DNA of 64,000 bases from Luidia sarsii (Eukaryota > Echinodermata > Asteroidea > Paxillosida > Luidiidae), in assembly GCA_949987565.1 (NCBI GenBank), contig OX465118.1, positions 7,439,564 through 7,503,563 on the forward strand. Reading direction: 5' to 3'. This document shows, in pieces, positions 13,901-23,694 of the stretch; positions within the stretch are counted from its first letter, which is position 1; every line of letters begins with the position of its first letter. The notes under the pieces were generated by a model. That model made no database searches, was not told the DNA's origin, and worked only from the letters and a program-made list of their open reading frames with translations. The position numbers and the translations under genes were made by a program.

Positions 13901-16900
13901 CAACACACGCATGATATTGGATACCGAAAATGTCTCATACCAAATTAATGACAGGGTATCAGAGAACTTAGATCACTTTGGCATGCTAAGCCTTTAGTCA
14001 TTCCGTTGCCAGTTCTCTGCTCGGAATTCAGTTTCTCGACCGGTCTACCTTTTTTTAGTCATTTGAGGGTGTCTTTTGTTGTCTCTCTGTGCAGGACGTT
14101 TTCATCGTGGACACAGCAGACGAGTGCTTTGTCTGGATTGGCAGCGGCGCCAGCCAAGCAGAGAGCAAGAATGGCTTTACCTATGCACACGTAAGACCCC
14201 CAATCCCATTTTGCCCCGTAAGACTTTGGCAAGACAAGACCGCAGTCGGCACCCCCCTAGTTCAGAACTGACTGCCTCCATTCGGCCCACACTTTCCGCT
14301 TCCGTTGGCGGACCACACAACCTGCACACTCCAGTGGCCGCACTGGGCGGGAAAGTGTCTCCACGCTCCAGCAGGCATATAAACACCGCTGATAGTCGGA
14401 ATCGAGCAGTCTCCTGACGATGGGCAGAGTACACACTATCCGAAGCATTGAGTTACCGTCTCTTTTCAGAGCCATACTCCTGAAAGCAAAGCAATCACAA
14501 TCCCGCACCACAATAGCATTGTTGCAGTTCATTTGATGTAGGAGGGTTTGCGGTGACACCATGTATAAGGTCTCTTAACCCTTTGCATGCTATCGGCGCA
14601 AATTTGCACCCGCGCTGGCTATTCCCACACCGCTGACGGCGCATATTTGCGCCCAAGCTCGATGCCCCCTTTCTCATGCAAATATCTGTTGCAATCGTAA
14701 CCTCTGACCTTCATCCGGGCATTTTATGATAACAACCTTCAATGGTTGCCATTCTGAACGTGTCATCGACGAAACTTTTCTTGAAAAAAATCCCAAAAAA
14801 CTCGTTTTTACGTTGCATTTATTGTGTGTCCGTTCCGCGCATCACGACTGCCGCACACCATGGATGCTGAAGAGGCATTTCAGGAAATTTTCGAGGATCC
14901 AGGCTCCGGAGAATCGGACTTTGAAGGGGTTTTGGATAGCAGCGATTTCGTCGATAGTGATGTACAATGTACATGTACTGTACATGTACATGTACACGTG
15001 TCCGACGAAGGTAACAACGAACCTAATGCCTAGTATTAGTAATGTAATGGGAGTGATGGGAGTGATGGGGAAGTAGCGGACGGGCCGGCGCGTCCCCCTC
15101 AACCGGAAAACAATGGACGGGATATTTTCGTACTTTTTCGATGGCCCTGTGATTGAACTCCTCGTAACTGAAACCAACGCAACAGGTATGCAGCAACAAC
15201 CATTGCTAACAAAGGTGACATGGATAATCTGCCCCAACATTCACGACTTAGGAAGTGGAGAGATGTCGAGGATGGAGAAATCCGAGCGTTTATAGCCATT
15301 CTTCTGCTGATGGGTTTGGACAGGCGACCATCTTATGATTGTTATTGGACGACAGAGTGGACAATTCAATCACCAGGTATCCGGTCCATTATGTCGCGAG
15401 ATCGGTTTTTACTGATACTGCAAGTCTTCCACACCACGGACAACGCCGAACTCACACAACCTGTTGATGCAAATCATGACCGGCGTGGGGAAAATCAGGT
15501 GAACATCTTGACGTCGGTGCATAACACATCCACGTTCCAGAAGGAGGTTCGCGCCCGAGGACAACGAGAGCCCAAACAAGTCGACAAGCCGGTGGCCATC
15601 GAGTGTTACACGCAGTATATGGGCGGGGTCGACAGGGCCGACCAAGGCATGCTCTATTACCTACATTTTCATAAGACTTTGAAGTGGTGGAAAAAGGTTT
15701 TTATTTATCTGTTGGAGGTGTTGTATGTAAATAGTTGGATTGTCTGGAAATCTTTGAAACAAACAAGGCAGAAGCCAGACAAATTCCACTGTGCCGTTGT
15801 GCACGGTCTCCTTGATGGCCATACTCGGTCCGATGTCTGCATGACCTGGAAGGAGATCATTGAACCAGCCCTCACGACTCACCGAGAGACACTTTTTGCG
15901 GCACGTCACTTCTAAAACAACCGCTGGCCGCAAATCCAGACCCGACTGTGCGGTTTGTTCAAACCGCAGCATTCGTCGCCATCAAACAGAATACATGTGT
16001 GACGAGTGCAACATTCCTATGTGTCCAGCACCGTGTTCCAAACGTTATCATACACTGATTGATTACAAAGCAGTGTGTGAGAATGGTTACCACTGAACTG
16101 AACCTGAATAATAGGAGCAATTGCCGCACAGAATCAGTAAACAATGTTATTCCTATCCTAGGTGTATTTTGGGTGGAAAATTTGCTTTGACAGCTTGGAA
16201 GTTATCTTTTCTGGTAAGGAGAAAGGCTCTGGCAAGTGTTTGTAGCTCCAATGACTGGGTCGTATCAGGGCTGCCGGCTAGTCTTTTTGCCTTGAGGAGA
16301 TGACTTTCACTTTGTTGCCATAAACTGATAAAGTTTAACATTTTGATTCCATCATGCAAACTTTGAAGTTTCATGTCTCATCTAAGAATAACTAATCAAT
16401 GACAAAGTCGTGTTCAGCTTTAGTAGACTGGACTCGTAGGGTACGAGACTACGAGATGCATCTAGTTCGAGATGAATGCCGATATATCAGCACTTGTTAA
16501 AAAGTGGACCATCAAAATATGAAAAATCAACAGTTTAAATTTGTTGTATTGAGTCATCATGAGAAATAAAGCATTGTGTTTTTCCATGGAAGTACTTTAC
16601 TGACAAACTGAACGAATACTGTCTGTTGCAATAGAAAATGTATGTTTGTATCTTCAAAATGGCTCTGTAAGAAATCATTGAATTCGTATTGTCGTATCTT
16701 CCAAACTATATATCCAATAAACATGCAGTTTAGACCACCAGATTGTAAATCTTTCACTCTACAAACATTTTATTTTGTGCTTTGTGATACAAAGCTGTCC
16801 TCATAGAGAAAAGAGCATTTGAATGCATATGGGTGAGTTTTACTGTGCACACAGGAAATAATCCAGCGGGGAGGAAATACACAGTGAGCGGATACATAGC

Positions 16901-17509
16901 GTGCAAAGGGTTAAAGGCTCTGTACAACATTGGTAAAGGTCAAAAGATTGCAACAGTTTGTTTGTTAAATTATTAAACATCCCCCCAAAAAACAATCCTG
17001 CAAAGGGTTTAGCTCTAATGGTGATCTGAGAAAGTAGAAAAAGGTAAAAAAAAAAAAAGTCACGTTTTTTGCACCATTCTGTAGTGTAAGAAATAGTTTA
17101 TTACTCGCGAGCAATAAACTATTTGTCGATGTTTGAGTGAAGATTTCTAGGGAAGAACAGCATCCCAGAGCGTAAGATTTCAACATGAGGATTCTTTCAT
17201 GACCATCTGCAAACTGTGTAGATTTAGAAGGAAATCTGTGGACATCGATGTTTTCAGATCTTCCCAATGTTGTATTGGGCCTTTAAAGAAGAGGTATGAA
17301 AAGAACCTGAGCGTTAACTCAACATTCCGACGTTCGCATTTCATCTGGTCGCTTGATAAGGGGTGAGTCGGCTCTGCATTGACTGGCTTTCCCCTCTCTC
17401 TGTTTCATTTCAGAACTACTTGAAGAAGAGGAACGACGCCTACAAAACCGTGTCCATTCTTAAAGAAGGCAAGGAATCAAAAGCATTCTTGAAGGCCACA
17501 TCTGCCTAA
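1953..17509 (+). CDS. Gelsolin/severin-like actin-binding protein, copy 1 (9 coding exons)
   Basis: Coding exons: 1953-2195, 3033-3098, 4103-4230, 7129-7237, 9966-10076, 10328-10488, 12182-12263, 14095-14190, 17414-17509; all junctions are GT..AG and the phases join cleanly into 363 codons. Three gelsolin repeats: about residues 49-146 ([49 protein letters not shown]), 155-245 ([28 protein letters not shown]) and 270-363 ([32 protein letters not shown]). The size and three-repeat plan fit the severin/fragmin class, about half of a six-repeat gelsolin. Family knowledge: such cytosolic proteins sever and cap actin filaments in response to calcium; the DEYGTAAY segment lies where gelsolin repeat 1 has a calcium-binding acidic residue. 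The second repeat has Tyr in place of the usual Trp in QYNG. The start is the first ATG after the conserved acceptor. Copy 1 lacks the intron that splits this region in copy 2. Introns are swollen by minisatellites and transposons. Confidence 0.9.
2217..2876. repeat. C-rich minisatellite in intron 1 of gelsolin-like gene 1
   Basis: An irregular array of CCCATCCC-type words interspersed with CCCTGATCACC units fills most of intron 1 (2196-3032). The sense strand is almost pure pyrimidine plus A, so the template strand is G-rich. The unit resembles the larger array at 7.25-9.79 kb in intron 4, with the TGATCA word as an extra feature. The long frames on both strands here are repeat translations. 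Confidence 0.9.
3099..3415. other. intron 2 sequence, nothing recognised
   Basis: The start of intron 2 of gelsolin-like gene 1 holds irregular repetitions of a GAGTATGAGT / ACTTGGCC phrase (about 3120-3240) and no gene or mobile element that I recognise. Confidence 0.4.
3416..3865. mobile_element. MITE with TGTGACCCGGC termini, copy 1
   Basis: About 450 bp with terminal inverted repeats TGTGACCCGGCGCAGC... and ...TTGTGCCAGGTCACA. A second copy in the opposite orientation lies at 13403-13849. No transposase is encoded. Flanking bases TA/TT, compared with TA/TA for copy 2, suggest a Tc1/mariner-type two-base target duplication. It sits in intron 2 of gelsolin-like gene 1. Confidence 0.75.
3930..4100 (+). 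mobile_element. tRNA-derived SINE next to the acceptor of exon 3
   Basis: The body contains an A-box-like stretch (GGCTGGATAGGTCAGATGG, from about 3983) and a B box GGTTCAAATCC (4034-4044), followed by a TAGTCAAAGTTTTC...CCACTTTC tail. The acceptor AG of the next coding exon is only about 30 bp beyond the tail, so the SINE supplies much of the pyrimidine tract. The homologous position in copy 2 (37628-37800) carries the same 173-bp block, so the insertion predates duplication or was spread by conversion. Related SINE pieces occur at about 40.6, 40.85, 61.3, 61.85 and 63.95 kb. Confidence 0.75.
4323..4704. mobile_element. 382-bp foldback element in intron 3
   Basis: Termini ATAGAGCTCTATCAATAAAC... 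and ...GTTTATTTATAGAGCTCTAT are inverted repeats, with one to two mismatches, of about 31 bp. Inner inverted segments also pair (CCATTACCAAAGAGGGCAAA near 4410 against its complement near 4616). The whole element is close to one long hairpin. It encodes nothing; the 108-codon frame inside is a by-product of the palindrome. Confidence 0.75.
4797..7008. repeat. 25-bp minisatellite, about 88 units, intron 3 of gelsolin-like gene 1
   Basis: The unit is GGCCTCACCC AGTCCCCACT CTCAT (25 bp). Variants concentrate in the last five bases (CTCAT, CTCGT, CTGGT, CTCCT, CGCAT) and at AGTCC/AGACC. A higher-order period is visible: 6181-6480 and 6481-6780 repeat almost base for base, a 300-bp block of 12 units. 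Because 25 is not a multiple of 3, every forward frame reads the same 25-residue cycle (...[19 protein letters not shown]...) and all three frames are stop-free for over 700 codons. It lies between coding exons 3 and 4 and is not considered coding. Confidence 0.95.
7255..9784. repeat. 2.5-kb CCCCCAT array in intron 4 of gelsolin-like gene 1
   Basis: The basic unit is CCCCCAT (7 bp), mixed with CCATCC, CCCTTCC, CCCTCCCTAT and CCATTCC variants. Longer modules recur: a stretch with CCACCATCCC...TCCATCCCCCTTCC at about 7847-7920 returns at about 9713-9780. The + strand has almost no G for 2.5 kb, so the transcribed template strand is a run of ATGGGGG repeats able to form G-quadruplexes, and the + strand could form i-motifs. 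Frames on both strands stay open for hundreds of codons only because the unit contains no stop. Confidence 0.95.
10489..10596. other. short intron stretch, nothing recognised
   Basis: The start of intron 6 of gelsolin-like gene 1, between the donor of coding exon 6 and a TTAA-flanked MITE. No feature is seen. Confidence 0.3.
10601..11308. mobile_element. TTAA-flanked MITE (piggyBac-type), copy 1
   Basis: About 708 bp with termini CCACTTCCCACCGGG... and ...GCGCGAAGTGG, flanked by TTAA at 10597-10600 and 11309-11312. A second copy with the same ends and TTAA flanks is at 44078-44707, and a decayed right end lies near 23985. TTAA target sites are the hallmark of piggyBac transposases, so this is probably a non-autonomous element mobilised by one. 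It holds no transposase. Confidence 0.8.
11313..11713. mobile_element. foldback element with about 150-bp arms
   Basis: It begins directly after the TTAA of the preceding MITE. Its left arm (GGCCACCACACACGAGAGCT...) is the inverted complement of its right arm (...AGCTCTCGTGTGTGGCAGCC), including GCTGAGCAAAAATT and CTCAGCACGTAGCTC words. A decayed relative is at about 57385-57585. Non-coding. Confidence 0.75.
12270..12790. repeat. composite foldback: arms of repeat family B around repeat family A
   Basis: Arms GGAGTGTGGCTCTAAAAAGAG (from 12349) and CTCTTTTTAGAGCCACACTCC (to 12762) are inverted. Inside lie a family B hairpin (CTCCTGACAACGGGCAG...CTACCCGAAAC, 12420-12458) and a family A hairpin (GACGTTTCGATCCTAGCAGAACC, about 12528-12550) with its CTGACTAAAATG...CTGCAATACATAAATCT leader. 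Both families recur across the window and share a hammerhead-like layout. Confidence 0.65.
12791..13402. other. intron 7 sequence, nothing recognised
   Basis: Unique-looking intron sequence of gelsolin-like gene 1 between a composite foldback and a MITE. Short frames are present but none has coding character or splice support. Confidence 0.35.
13403..13849. mobile_element. MITE with TGTGACCCGGC termini, copy 2 (inverted relative to copy 1)
   Basis: 447 bp, termini TGTGACCCGGCACAGC... and ...GCTGTGCCGGGTCACA, flanked on both sides by TA. The interior matches the element at 3416-3865 in the opposite orientation (the GGTATGCTCTTTCACATCAT segment is shared). The TA flanks support a Tc1/mariner-type target duplication. 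Confidence 0.8.
14390..14574. repeat. repeat family B, left part interrupted by a piggyBac insertion
   Basis: It contains CTCCTGACGATGGGCAG...CTATCCGAAGC (hammerhead-like hairpin layout), CTCTTTTCAGAGCC and the AGGAGGGTTTGCGGTGACACC head. The sequence resumes after the piggyBac element at 16915 (GGCTCTGTACAACATTGGT). An uninterrupted relative lies at 33428-33510. Confidence 0.65.
14579..16910 (+). mobile_element. piggyBac-type transposon, defective, 2.33 kb
   Basis: Ends CCCTTTGCATGC... and ...GCGTGCAAAGGG form short terminal inverted repeats flanked on both sides by TTAA (14575-14578 and 16911-16914), the piggyBac target duplication. Subterminal GGCGCAAATTTGC / GGCGCATATTTGCGCC palindromes follow the left end. 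The interior carries a broken transposase (14860-16096). It sits in intron 8 of gelsolin-like gene 1, inserted in a family B repeat. Confidence 0.9.
14860..16096 (+). pseudogene. piggyBac transposase (PGBD4-like) pseudogene
   Basis: The acidic N-terminus begins at an ATG near 14860 ([15 protein letters not shown]). A frame shift and a TACATG microsatellite insertion follow near 14970-15030. The best-preserved frame is 15220-15915: [34 protein letters not shown], then GGVDRADQ (the third catalytic acidic motif) and [20 protein letters not shown] further frame shift leads to a C-terminal cysteine/histidine zinc-binding domain (CAVC...CDEC...CPAPC...YH) ending at 16096. The segment with the first two catalytic aspartates, normally about 200 residues between the MSRDRF region and GVDR, is missing after about residue 15500 of the window. 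It is therefore inactive. Confidence 0.85.
16911..17372. repeat. continuation of repeat family B with inner foldback
   Basis: After the TTAA, GGCTCTGTACAACATTGGTAAAGGTC continues the interrupted repeat. An inner inverted pair (ACAACATTGGTAA near 16924 and TTCCCAATGTTGTA near 17258) encloses about 340 bp, including a TAGTTTATTACTCGCGAGCAATAAACTA-type palindrome near 17094-17121. AAGAGGTATGAAAAGAACC near 17288 returns to family B. The layout is paralleled at 33466-33850. Confidence 0.5.
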
Positions 17510-20150
17510 GCCAATCCGATGCAAGGAGCCGCAACATTTTTTTCTGTTTTGGGGTGGTTTTTTTTTTGGTTTTTTTTAAGCTGATCATGTTTTATTATTC
17601 TTATTCTTCTTATTATTGATATCTTACTTCCTGCTGTGCTCTTACGAGTTTTCACTCTTCCCAAAACTGGCTATGGTTTAGTCACGGTATCCACTTTTTC
17701 CATTGAAGCAAAAATGTTGAATTTTCAAAACGTAAACAAAATTAAGCAGAGCAAAATTAACAAGGTGCTAGGCATGTTGAAAGATCCAAACTCATCATAA
17801 CTTACGATCAGTCGTTAGACTATGAGCGAAGCACAGAAGCCATACAACCTATCACAACTGACGATGGGTTATCCATCATAAGTTGGGATGCATCGTAAGG
17901 CTTTGTGAAATCCAACCCTGACCTGAGTTTCACGGAATCTGTTTGAAGTCCCGTGAAACTCAGCTCTTTCTTTGCATCTGAGGAAGTCATATAGAAAAAA
18001 AAATCACACTCCAGATTGATATAGCATTTTCTAAATCAATCAAACAAAATTATTAGAAGGAAACAAATTGATTGGGAACGGTTGAAACAACATTGAAAAA
18101 TGGCCAAGATTGGTAGCTTGCATCTGAGTGGAAACGGGGACGTGATCCCTGGAGTGAATCCCAGGTAATGTCCTTGACGTTCCCAGTGAGTACCAGTTTC
18201 AAAACCTTCCAAATGAAAACAAGAAGTAATCACTCCTGCCACCGCAGTTTGAAAACGTTCCTTATGGCAGAAACCGTTCCCAGAGGTTATTCATTTTGTT
18301 CCGTGGTTAAATGTGTTGTTTTTTGGGGCGTCATCATTATGGAAATCATCTCTTGTGAGATGGAGTGTGGCTCTGGAAAGAGCCAGGAACTGAACGTTTT
18401 GAGCAGCATGCTTACTGCTAATCATCAGGAGACAATCTCCCGATGACGGGCAGAGTGCACGCTGCCTGAAATGTTGAGTTACCGGCTCTTTTCAGAGCCA
18501 CTCTCCGTATCAAAACAGACGATTGTACATAGTATCACCGCAAACCTTCCACTTGGTATGTACTTCCTCCATGCAAACCGTCAACATCTAATGCAGCGTC
18601 ATTATTAGCACGGACCAAAAGTGACACAGTGTGCACTTTGTGGTTTTTATTGGCACACCCAAAAAATCTTCCTCCTTTTGGTGAAAAATCTTATCCAAAC
18701 TTTGCGCTTACCAAAAATGCCTAAACCAATATGGCTTCCTGTTGATGTGGAGTTCTTGTATGCGAAATGCACCTCGTCAAATAAAGAAACACTGTAAAGG
18801 AATTAAGCTAGGATGAAAACCACTTTATTTGGGGCTGCCAAAGTAAAGTAGTTTCTACAAGGGGACAAGGATGGGGCAAAGTTGACTTTGTCATGTTTGT
18901 GAAGAAAGTTGTTAATTATAAGTGAAAAAGCTACTGATAGGAATTTGTTTTCCTTTTAGTAAAGTAACAGAACTATTCACGGTCGCCCTCAACCATAAGC
19001 ATTAAATTGAATGTCCGACAACTGAATTATTGATACGATCATAAATATCATTTAATTGGAAATCAGAAGGAAAAAATGAAGAGAGAGGAATGCAAAGTGG
19101 CCTGGGGCATATTTGGCCCGGAAAGATGAAATTGAAGTGTATTATTTTGATATTCAAAAATTAAAATGAGAAAAAAAAATGACAATTGAATCATGGATAT
19201 CAGTAGTGATCAGTGCCCTGACCATATTTGGGCATGCAGTAAAAACGGTTCAACCTAAAAGTCTAAAAAAAAAAAATTACAAAAACAAAAGACAAATGTA
19301 GCTAAAAAATAGTATAGGATTGTGCATTGGTGTTGCAGTCTGGAGAGATTTTCTAAAACTGTTTTTGATTTTTTAATAAAAAAAAACCAATGTAATCATA
19401 ACATACACTTTGAACAAATGTAAATTCTTGTAGCGAATAGTGGCGACAATAATTATGAGCAAATATCTACTACAAAATGGGGGACATATGCGGAGTCTAT
19501 CTTACTGCCTCTCTCTCTCTCTATACATTTTTTAGTATTAAGAATGAATTTTTTTGTGAATATACCGGTACAGTTGGGGAAAAAATGGAGAAAAATATCT
19601 GCTAGTATATATATTTGCGCACCTATATACTGCAAGCATGGCAGAATAAGAATTGGTCATGTTTTAGAACTTGGTTCTCTATCGGGGATTTTGGGTTGGT
19701 TTTTTTTTTTTTTTTTTTTTTTTTAATTATAGAGGTATTGTTGTTTATAGTTTTAGCTGTAGAGCATTTCAATTGACAGGTTATTTTGTTGTTGTTTACC
19801 ACTAATTGAGAGAATGGCTGTGTTTTCTGTCTCTGCCTGAGGTATTACTGAGGTACCTCTGCGTGTCTTTCCTTGCTGAAAAGATTGGTTCTTTCAAAGA
19901 GTTTTGGTTGGCTCGAAAAGAAAAGAAAAGAAAACTCGCGCCAATATGGTGCTGAGGTCTGGACATTGACTTTCTGTATTCTATGCTTTCTGTGCAGTGC
20001 CCACTTTGGCTGTAACTTCTTCTTGTATGTTTTGTCTCAAAAACAAATCAACACTTGATGTTTCTTGTCTCTTTTGGGGAGCAAGCTTGTACGGTAGTGT
20101 TTGGGGTAGTCCAAATTTGGGGGTGGGTGGGTTATAATGTGCACTCTCAC
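17510..20150 (+). other. 3' UTR and flank of gelsolin-like gene 1
   Basis: AT-rich sequence with poly-T and poly-A runs follows the TAA. AATAAA words occur at about 18779 and 19376; the first is a plausible poly(A) signal. A family B copy is inserted at 18345-18600 and a 23-T run lies at about 19700-19723. No coding potential is seen. Confidence 0.4.
18345..18600. repeat. repeat family B, full inverted copy
   Basis: Arms GGAGTGTGGCTCTGGAAAGAGCC (from 18362) and GGCTCTTTTCAGAGCCACTCTCC (to 18506) are inverted. Between them is CTCCCGATGACGGGCAG...CTGCCTGAAATGTTGAG, with a 6-bp stem (GGGCAG/CTGCC[T/C]). The adjacent ATCACCGCAAACCTTCCA at about 18535 is the reverse of the family head GGTTTGCGGTGACACC. 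Confidence 0.65.
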
Positions 20151-20152
20151 CC

Positions 20153-20375
20153 CTACTTGGCCCAATTTCGTAGAGCCGCATAAACGTGAAAATCCACTAA
20201 GCATGAAAAGTCGTCCCTGAATAAGCAGAATTACAGACCACATTGTGATTCAATATCAGTTGGGTTCAATTTGTGTTCAACTTTTGGGTTGGCGGGATGA
20301 TCCTAGGAATCCTGTTGTTTTTTTATGCTGAAGCAAATTTCAGTGCTTAAGCGGTTCTATGACAATGGCCCCTGG
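20153..20375. mobile_element. MITE family D (GGCCAATTTCATAG ends), copy
   Basis: Left end GGCCCAATTTCGTAGAGCCGC and right end GCTTAAGCGGTTCTATGACAATGGCCC are imperfect inverted repeats. The interior (CACATTGTGATTCAATATCAG, GGGTTGGCGGGATGATCC) matches the copies at 23255-23430 and 36901-37141. Non-coding. Confidence 0.65.
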
Positions 20376-21800
20376 CCTTGCTAGGGCCGGGCTGTGGTTG
20401 AGCTTGGAAGACCACAAGTCATCCGGGGCGGGTTGGAACATCGGGGAGAGAGACTGAGAGGTCAGATAGTGCATGGTTATGACCAAGTTTAGTCATTGTC
20501 CCAAATTCATTGACTGAGCACAGCAAGTTGACAAGCCAGATTTCAGAAGACTCGCTTCCTTACACTGTCATCTGTCAAACCAGATTCCAAGCAGTCGTTC
20601 AGTTCGAAAGCAAAATGAATATATTGACACCTCAAACTCTAGAAAGATAGTCTATACTGAGGAAATCATTATTTCTCTTGAATTGTGTTTTGAACGTAGT
20701 GACACCTTCATATTGCTACTTTCTGTAGTCAGTGACATTTACCTCAATATTTTGTTCTCAGTGTAAATTTGTAAAATGGGCTTTCAGAATGGTTTGTTTT
20801 TTGGGGGGGGGGCATTGCTGACTTTTTTTCTCCACAAATCCGAACTTTTTTGCGATCAGTCACTGTTTGAAATTGAGGTCGATTTGTGTTTGTGGGAAAA
20901 ATACGGAGAATGAGAATGCCAAAAATAGTAGTTTCAGGCCAATTTCATAATAATGATACAGATTGCAGGAGGCATTGAAGTTTCTTTCCTAGGATAGTCC
21001 AGGGTTTGATTCGCATGCCTTCTCTGTGTAGCTAGCTAGCACAGGTGGGTCCCATTCATAATCCGAGTTCGGTTTTTTTTATGGTGCTGCAGATGTAAGT
21101 CTGTCATCATCAATGCAAATTGCACGGGATCTATTTCTAATGGTTAGCTTTCAACTTTAGACAGAATTTAGCAAGCACATTGGGGCTTTCTTTTCTCTCT
21201 CTTTCTCTCTTTCAGAAATGTGTTATATCCCCATACGTTACTATTTGCTGTTTTGTGTATTATGTAATCATTTTCCAAAAAAAGGTTTTATGTTAATTTT
21301 TGGGGGTGTGTCTGGGAAAGGGGACTGAGTGATCACTGAAGGCCCCCAATCCTTTTCCTGAATGTAGCTTTTGATCGTTGATTTTATTATTTGATATAAT
21401 TATATATAAATAAAATGTATCTAATTGTGCCAATTTTTTTTGTAAAGCAAAACAACAATTGCAATTTTATCCGGATTTTCGGTTCAGCTCAGCGCCCTGA
21501 GGAAGGAACCGACTCAAAGGGGACTTTTCAGAGACGTTCCGCAGCAACTTGGGTGGGGGGGGGTGAGGAGAAACTTGTCAAACAAGTAGAGTTTTGGGAC
21601 GGGAAGTACGATAGTTCTGAAATGGGCCTACAGAAGGAGTCAACAGTTTTGTATAATTGGCTGGTAGATCTGAAAAAGAAAACAACCCACATGAGTCTTT
21701 GAAGAGGAATAAAGGCAAATCACTCGCCACTATGATATAAACACATGCCTTTTTGTGTTGTCAGTTTTTAAGTTGTGGCTGAAGTCTTATTTTGCTCCCT
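20376..21800. other. intergenic, nothing recognised
   Basis: AT-rich sequence between a family D and a family E MITE. It includes pyrimidine runs (CTTTTCTCTCTCTTTCTCTC near 21190) and AATAAA-like words near 21408 and 21706. No gene is supported. Confidence 0.4.
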
Positions 21801-22198
21801 ATAAGCCGCGTTTCCACTAGACTAAAATTTAACCGAGACGATGGTTAAATTTCCAATGGCCCAATTTGACCGTCGTCCCCACTTGGACTTTTGAGTCAGT
21901 CAATTTAACCGAGACGATGGTTAAAGTAACTGAGCTGGCAAAAATGATTTGTGCACAGTGCATGTACGCCGAGTCACGTTTTACCCAGTGGTGCATTTCC
22001 ACTGGACTAATCGGCTCAGTTAAACTTACCTGGTCACTTTTACTGGGCAGAGGTTGGCCGGTAAAAGTAACCATTCGGCTCGGTTAAAGTAACCGAGAGG
22101 AAATTTGAGTGGGCCGTTTCCATTGGACTTAAAATGGGAAAAGTAACCATTGTCTCGTTAACTATGACCAAAATAAGTCCAGTGGAAACGCGGCTTAT
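21801..22198. mobile_element. MITE family E (ATAAGCCGCG ends), copy 1
   Basis: Terminal inverted repeats ATAAGCCGCGTTTCCACTAG... and ...AGTCCAGTGGAAACGCGGCTTAT enclose many GGTTAAATT/ACCGAGACGATGG words. Other copies are at about 36615-37305 and 54897-55436. There is no coding capacity. Confidence 0.8.
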
Positions 22199-22333
22199 GA
22201 GTATGTATGCTTGCTTTCATTGGCTTGATTTGCATTTTGTATGATGTTCTTCCTCTTTCGTGTGTCAATCACTGCAGTCAAAATTGGCAGTTTTCTGAGG
22301 TAGGCCTACAGTTTGTAGGTTACCAGTTCTGGT

Positions 22334-22621
22334 TTATCTACTACTGTGCATGGTTGGACATGGGGGTCTCACCACAGGGCACTCGTTTATGACGTGCTCA
22401 TGGGTTTGTATTTGTCCACACGGACAGAGGTCAGAGTCTGTGATTGCCCCATTTCTTCGTTGTTGCTGCATAGCGCCCACGCCCCAGACCACAGTCTGTC
22501 CAGTTGTACCCAGGGCTTTCTTGGTAGACAATGGCTGGAGCTGTTCTGGTGTGTTTGGAGTTGGAGATCCTGCTTCTTCCAGTTTATCGAGAAAGGAGCA
22601 CAAGGTCTTGCTTGAATGCAA
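22334..22621 (-). pseudogene. possible non-LTR retrotransposon 3'-end fragment
   Basis: A 95-codon frame on the minus strand contains the cysteine/histidine arrangement CPCG-X7-HEHVINECP near its C-terminus, like the zinc-finger-like tail after the reverse transcriptase of many LINE-type elements (C-x-C-G...H-x3-x-C-P). No reverse transcriptase core is left nearby, so it would be a relic. Recognition rests on this one motif. Confidence 0.35.
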
Positions 22622-23044
22622 CCTTTGTGGAGCCTACTCTCTATACAGCATGTGATGTAGGTGGGATTCCTGGGTAGATTTCTTATACAGTCGTCTGCAG
22701 TTATTGCACATCATACTTGTTCTAATGCCAGTCTAATCAATTGGATTGACTCGATCAGACTTACACATGTTTGTTTTACAAACTGCTGACTAATGATGAG
22801 AATATGCAAATCTCTGAATTTTAAGTGGGCCGAACATTTTGCATCTAGCAGAACCTTTCTGCATTAATTCCTGCACAGATTTTTAAACAAATGTAGAGCC
22901 CTCAAAAGTTTTGCAAATCGAATTGAATTAGGGGAAAAACAAAGGAAAACCTGACTGAAACTCGTGAACAATTTAGTAAAATGACAACATTTTAACTGGA
23001 CTATAGGAACTTGAACCCGAGCCCTCTAGTAGTACTCCAGTTGT

Positions 23045-23175
23045 GGCGAGCATATCAATATGGGAGGGTTTGCGGTGACACCATTGTAATTGTAAACGTG
23101 GTCTCTTTAGGAAGAGGTATGGTTCTGAAAAGAACTGGAGTGATAATTAATTCAGCATGTTGAATTAAGCAACCC
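23045..23175. repeat. repeat family B fragment
   Basis: GGGAGGGTTTGCGGTGACACCATTG, GGTCTCTTTAGGAAGAGGTATGG and CTGAAAAGAACTGG match the family head and arm; the hairpin part is degraded. Confidence 0.5.
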
Positions 23176-23254
23176 CGACCGATAGAATTTGTTATAAATT
23201 CTCGAGACTGTACATAGAGGCCCTGACGTCAGTTTGAAGATTTACAATTTCCAA

Positions 23255-23430
23255 GACCTGCTTAAGCTTGAAAATTTGCTAAGCATGAAAAGTCCTTGTG
23301 TAAACAGGATTACTAACCGCATTGTGATTCAATGCCAGTTGGGTTTGAATTGTATTCCACTTTTCTTTGCTCAGCGCGAACCAAAAGTGAGATTTGGGTT
23401 GGCAGGGTGATCCCATGGCCGTTTTTGAAA
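23255..23430. mobile_element. MITE family D fragment
   Basis: TTGCTAAGCATGAAAAGTCC...ACCGCATTGTGATTCAATGCCAG...GGGTTGGCAGGGTGATCCC matches the family D interior; the termini are lost. Confidence 0.5.
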
Positions 23431-23694
23431 TAAAGGCTTTTAGGTTCGGGCTTAGGCCTCGTCTCAATCCGTCTATGACCAAACCTGAAAATCCAGGTTG
23501 TGGTTGGTTTCAGAATTTGAAGGTTTGTTTGCTTGATAGGTACAGGATTTTCCCAAAAAAACTGGCGCCAAACACTTGTTTTTAGATGTGATAATTATAG
23601 TGAGTAAGATCAATATGACCGAAGCCAAAGCCCGAGCCTAAGCCTTCATTTGGAAAACGGCCTAAGCCGGGAATGCATGCGTAGTGAGTTCAAC

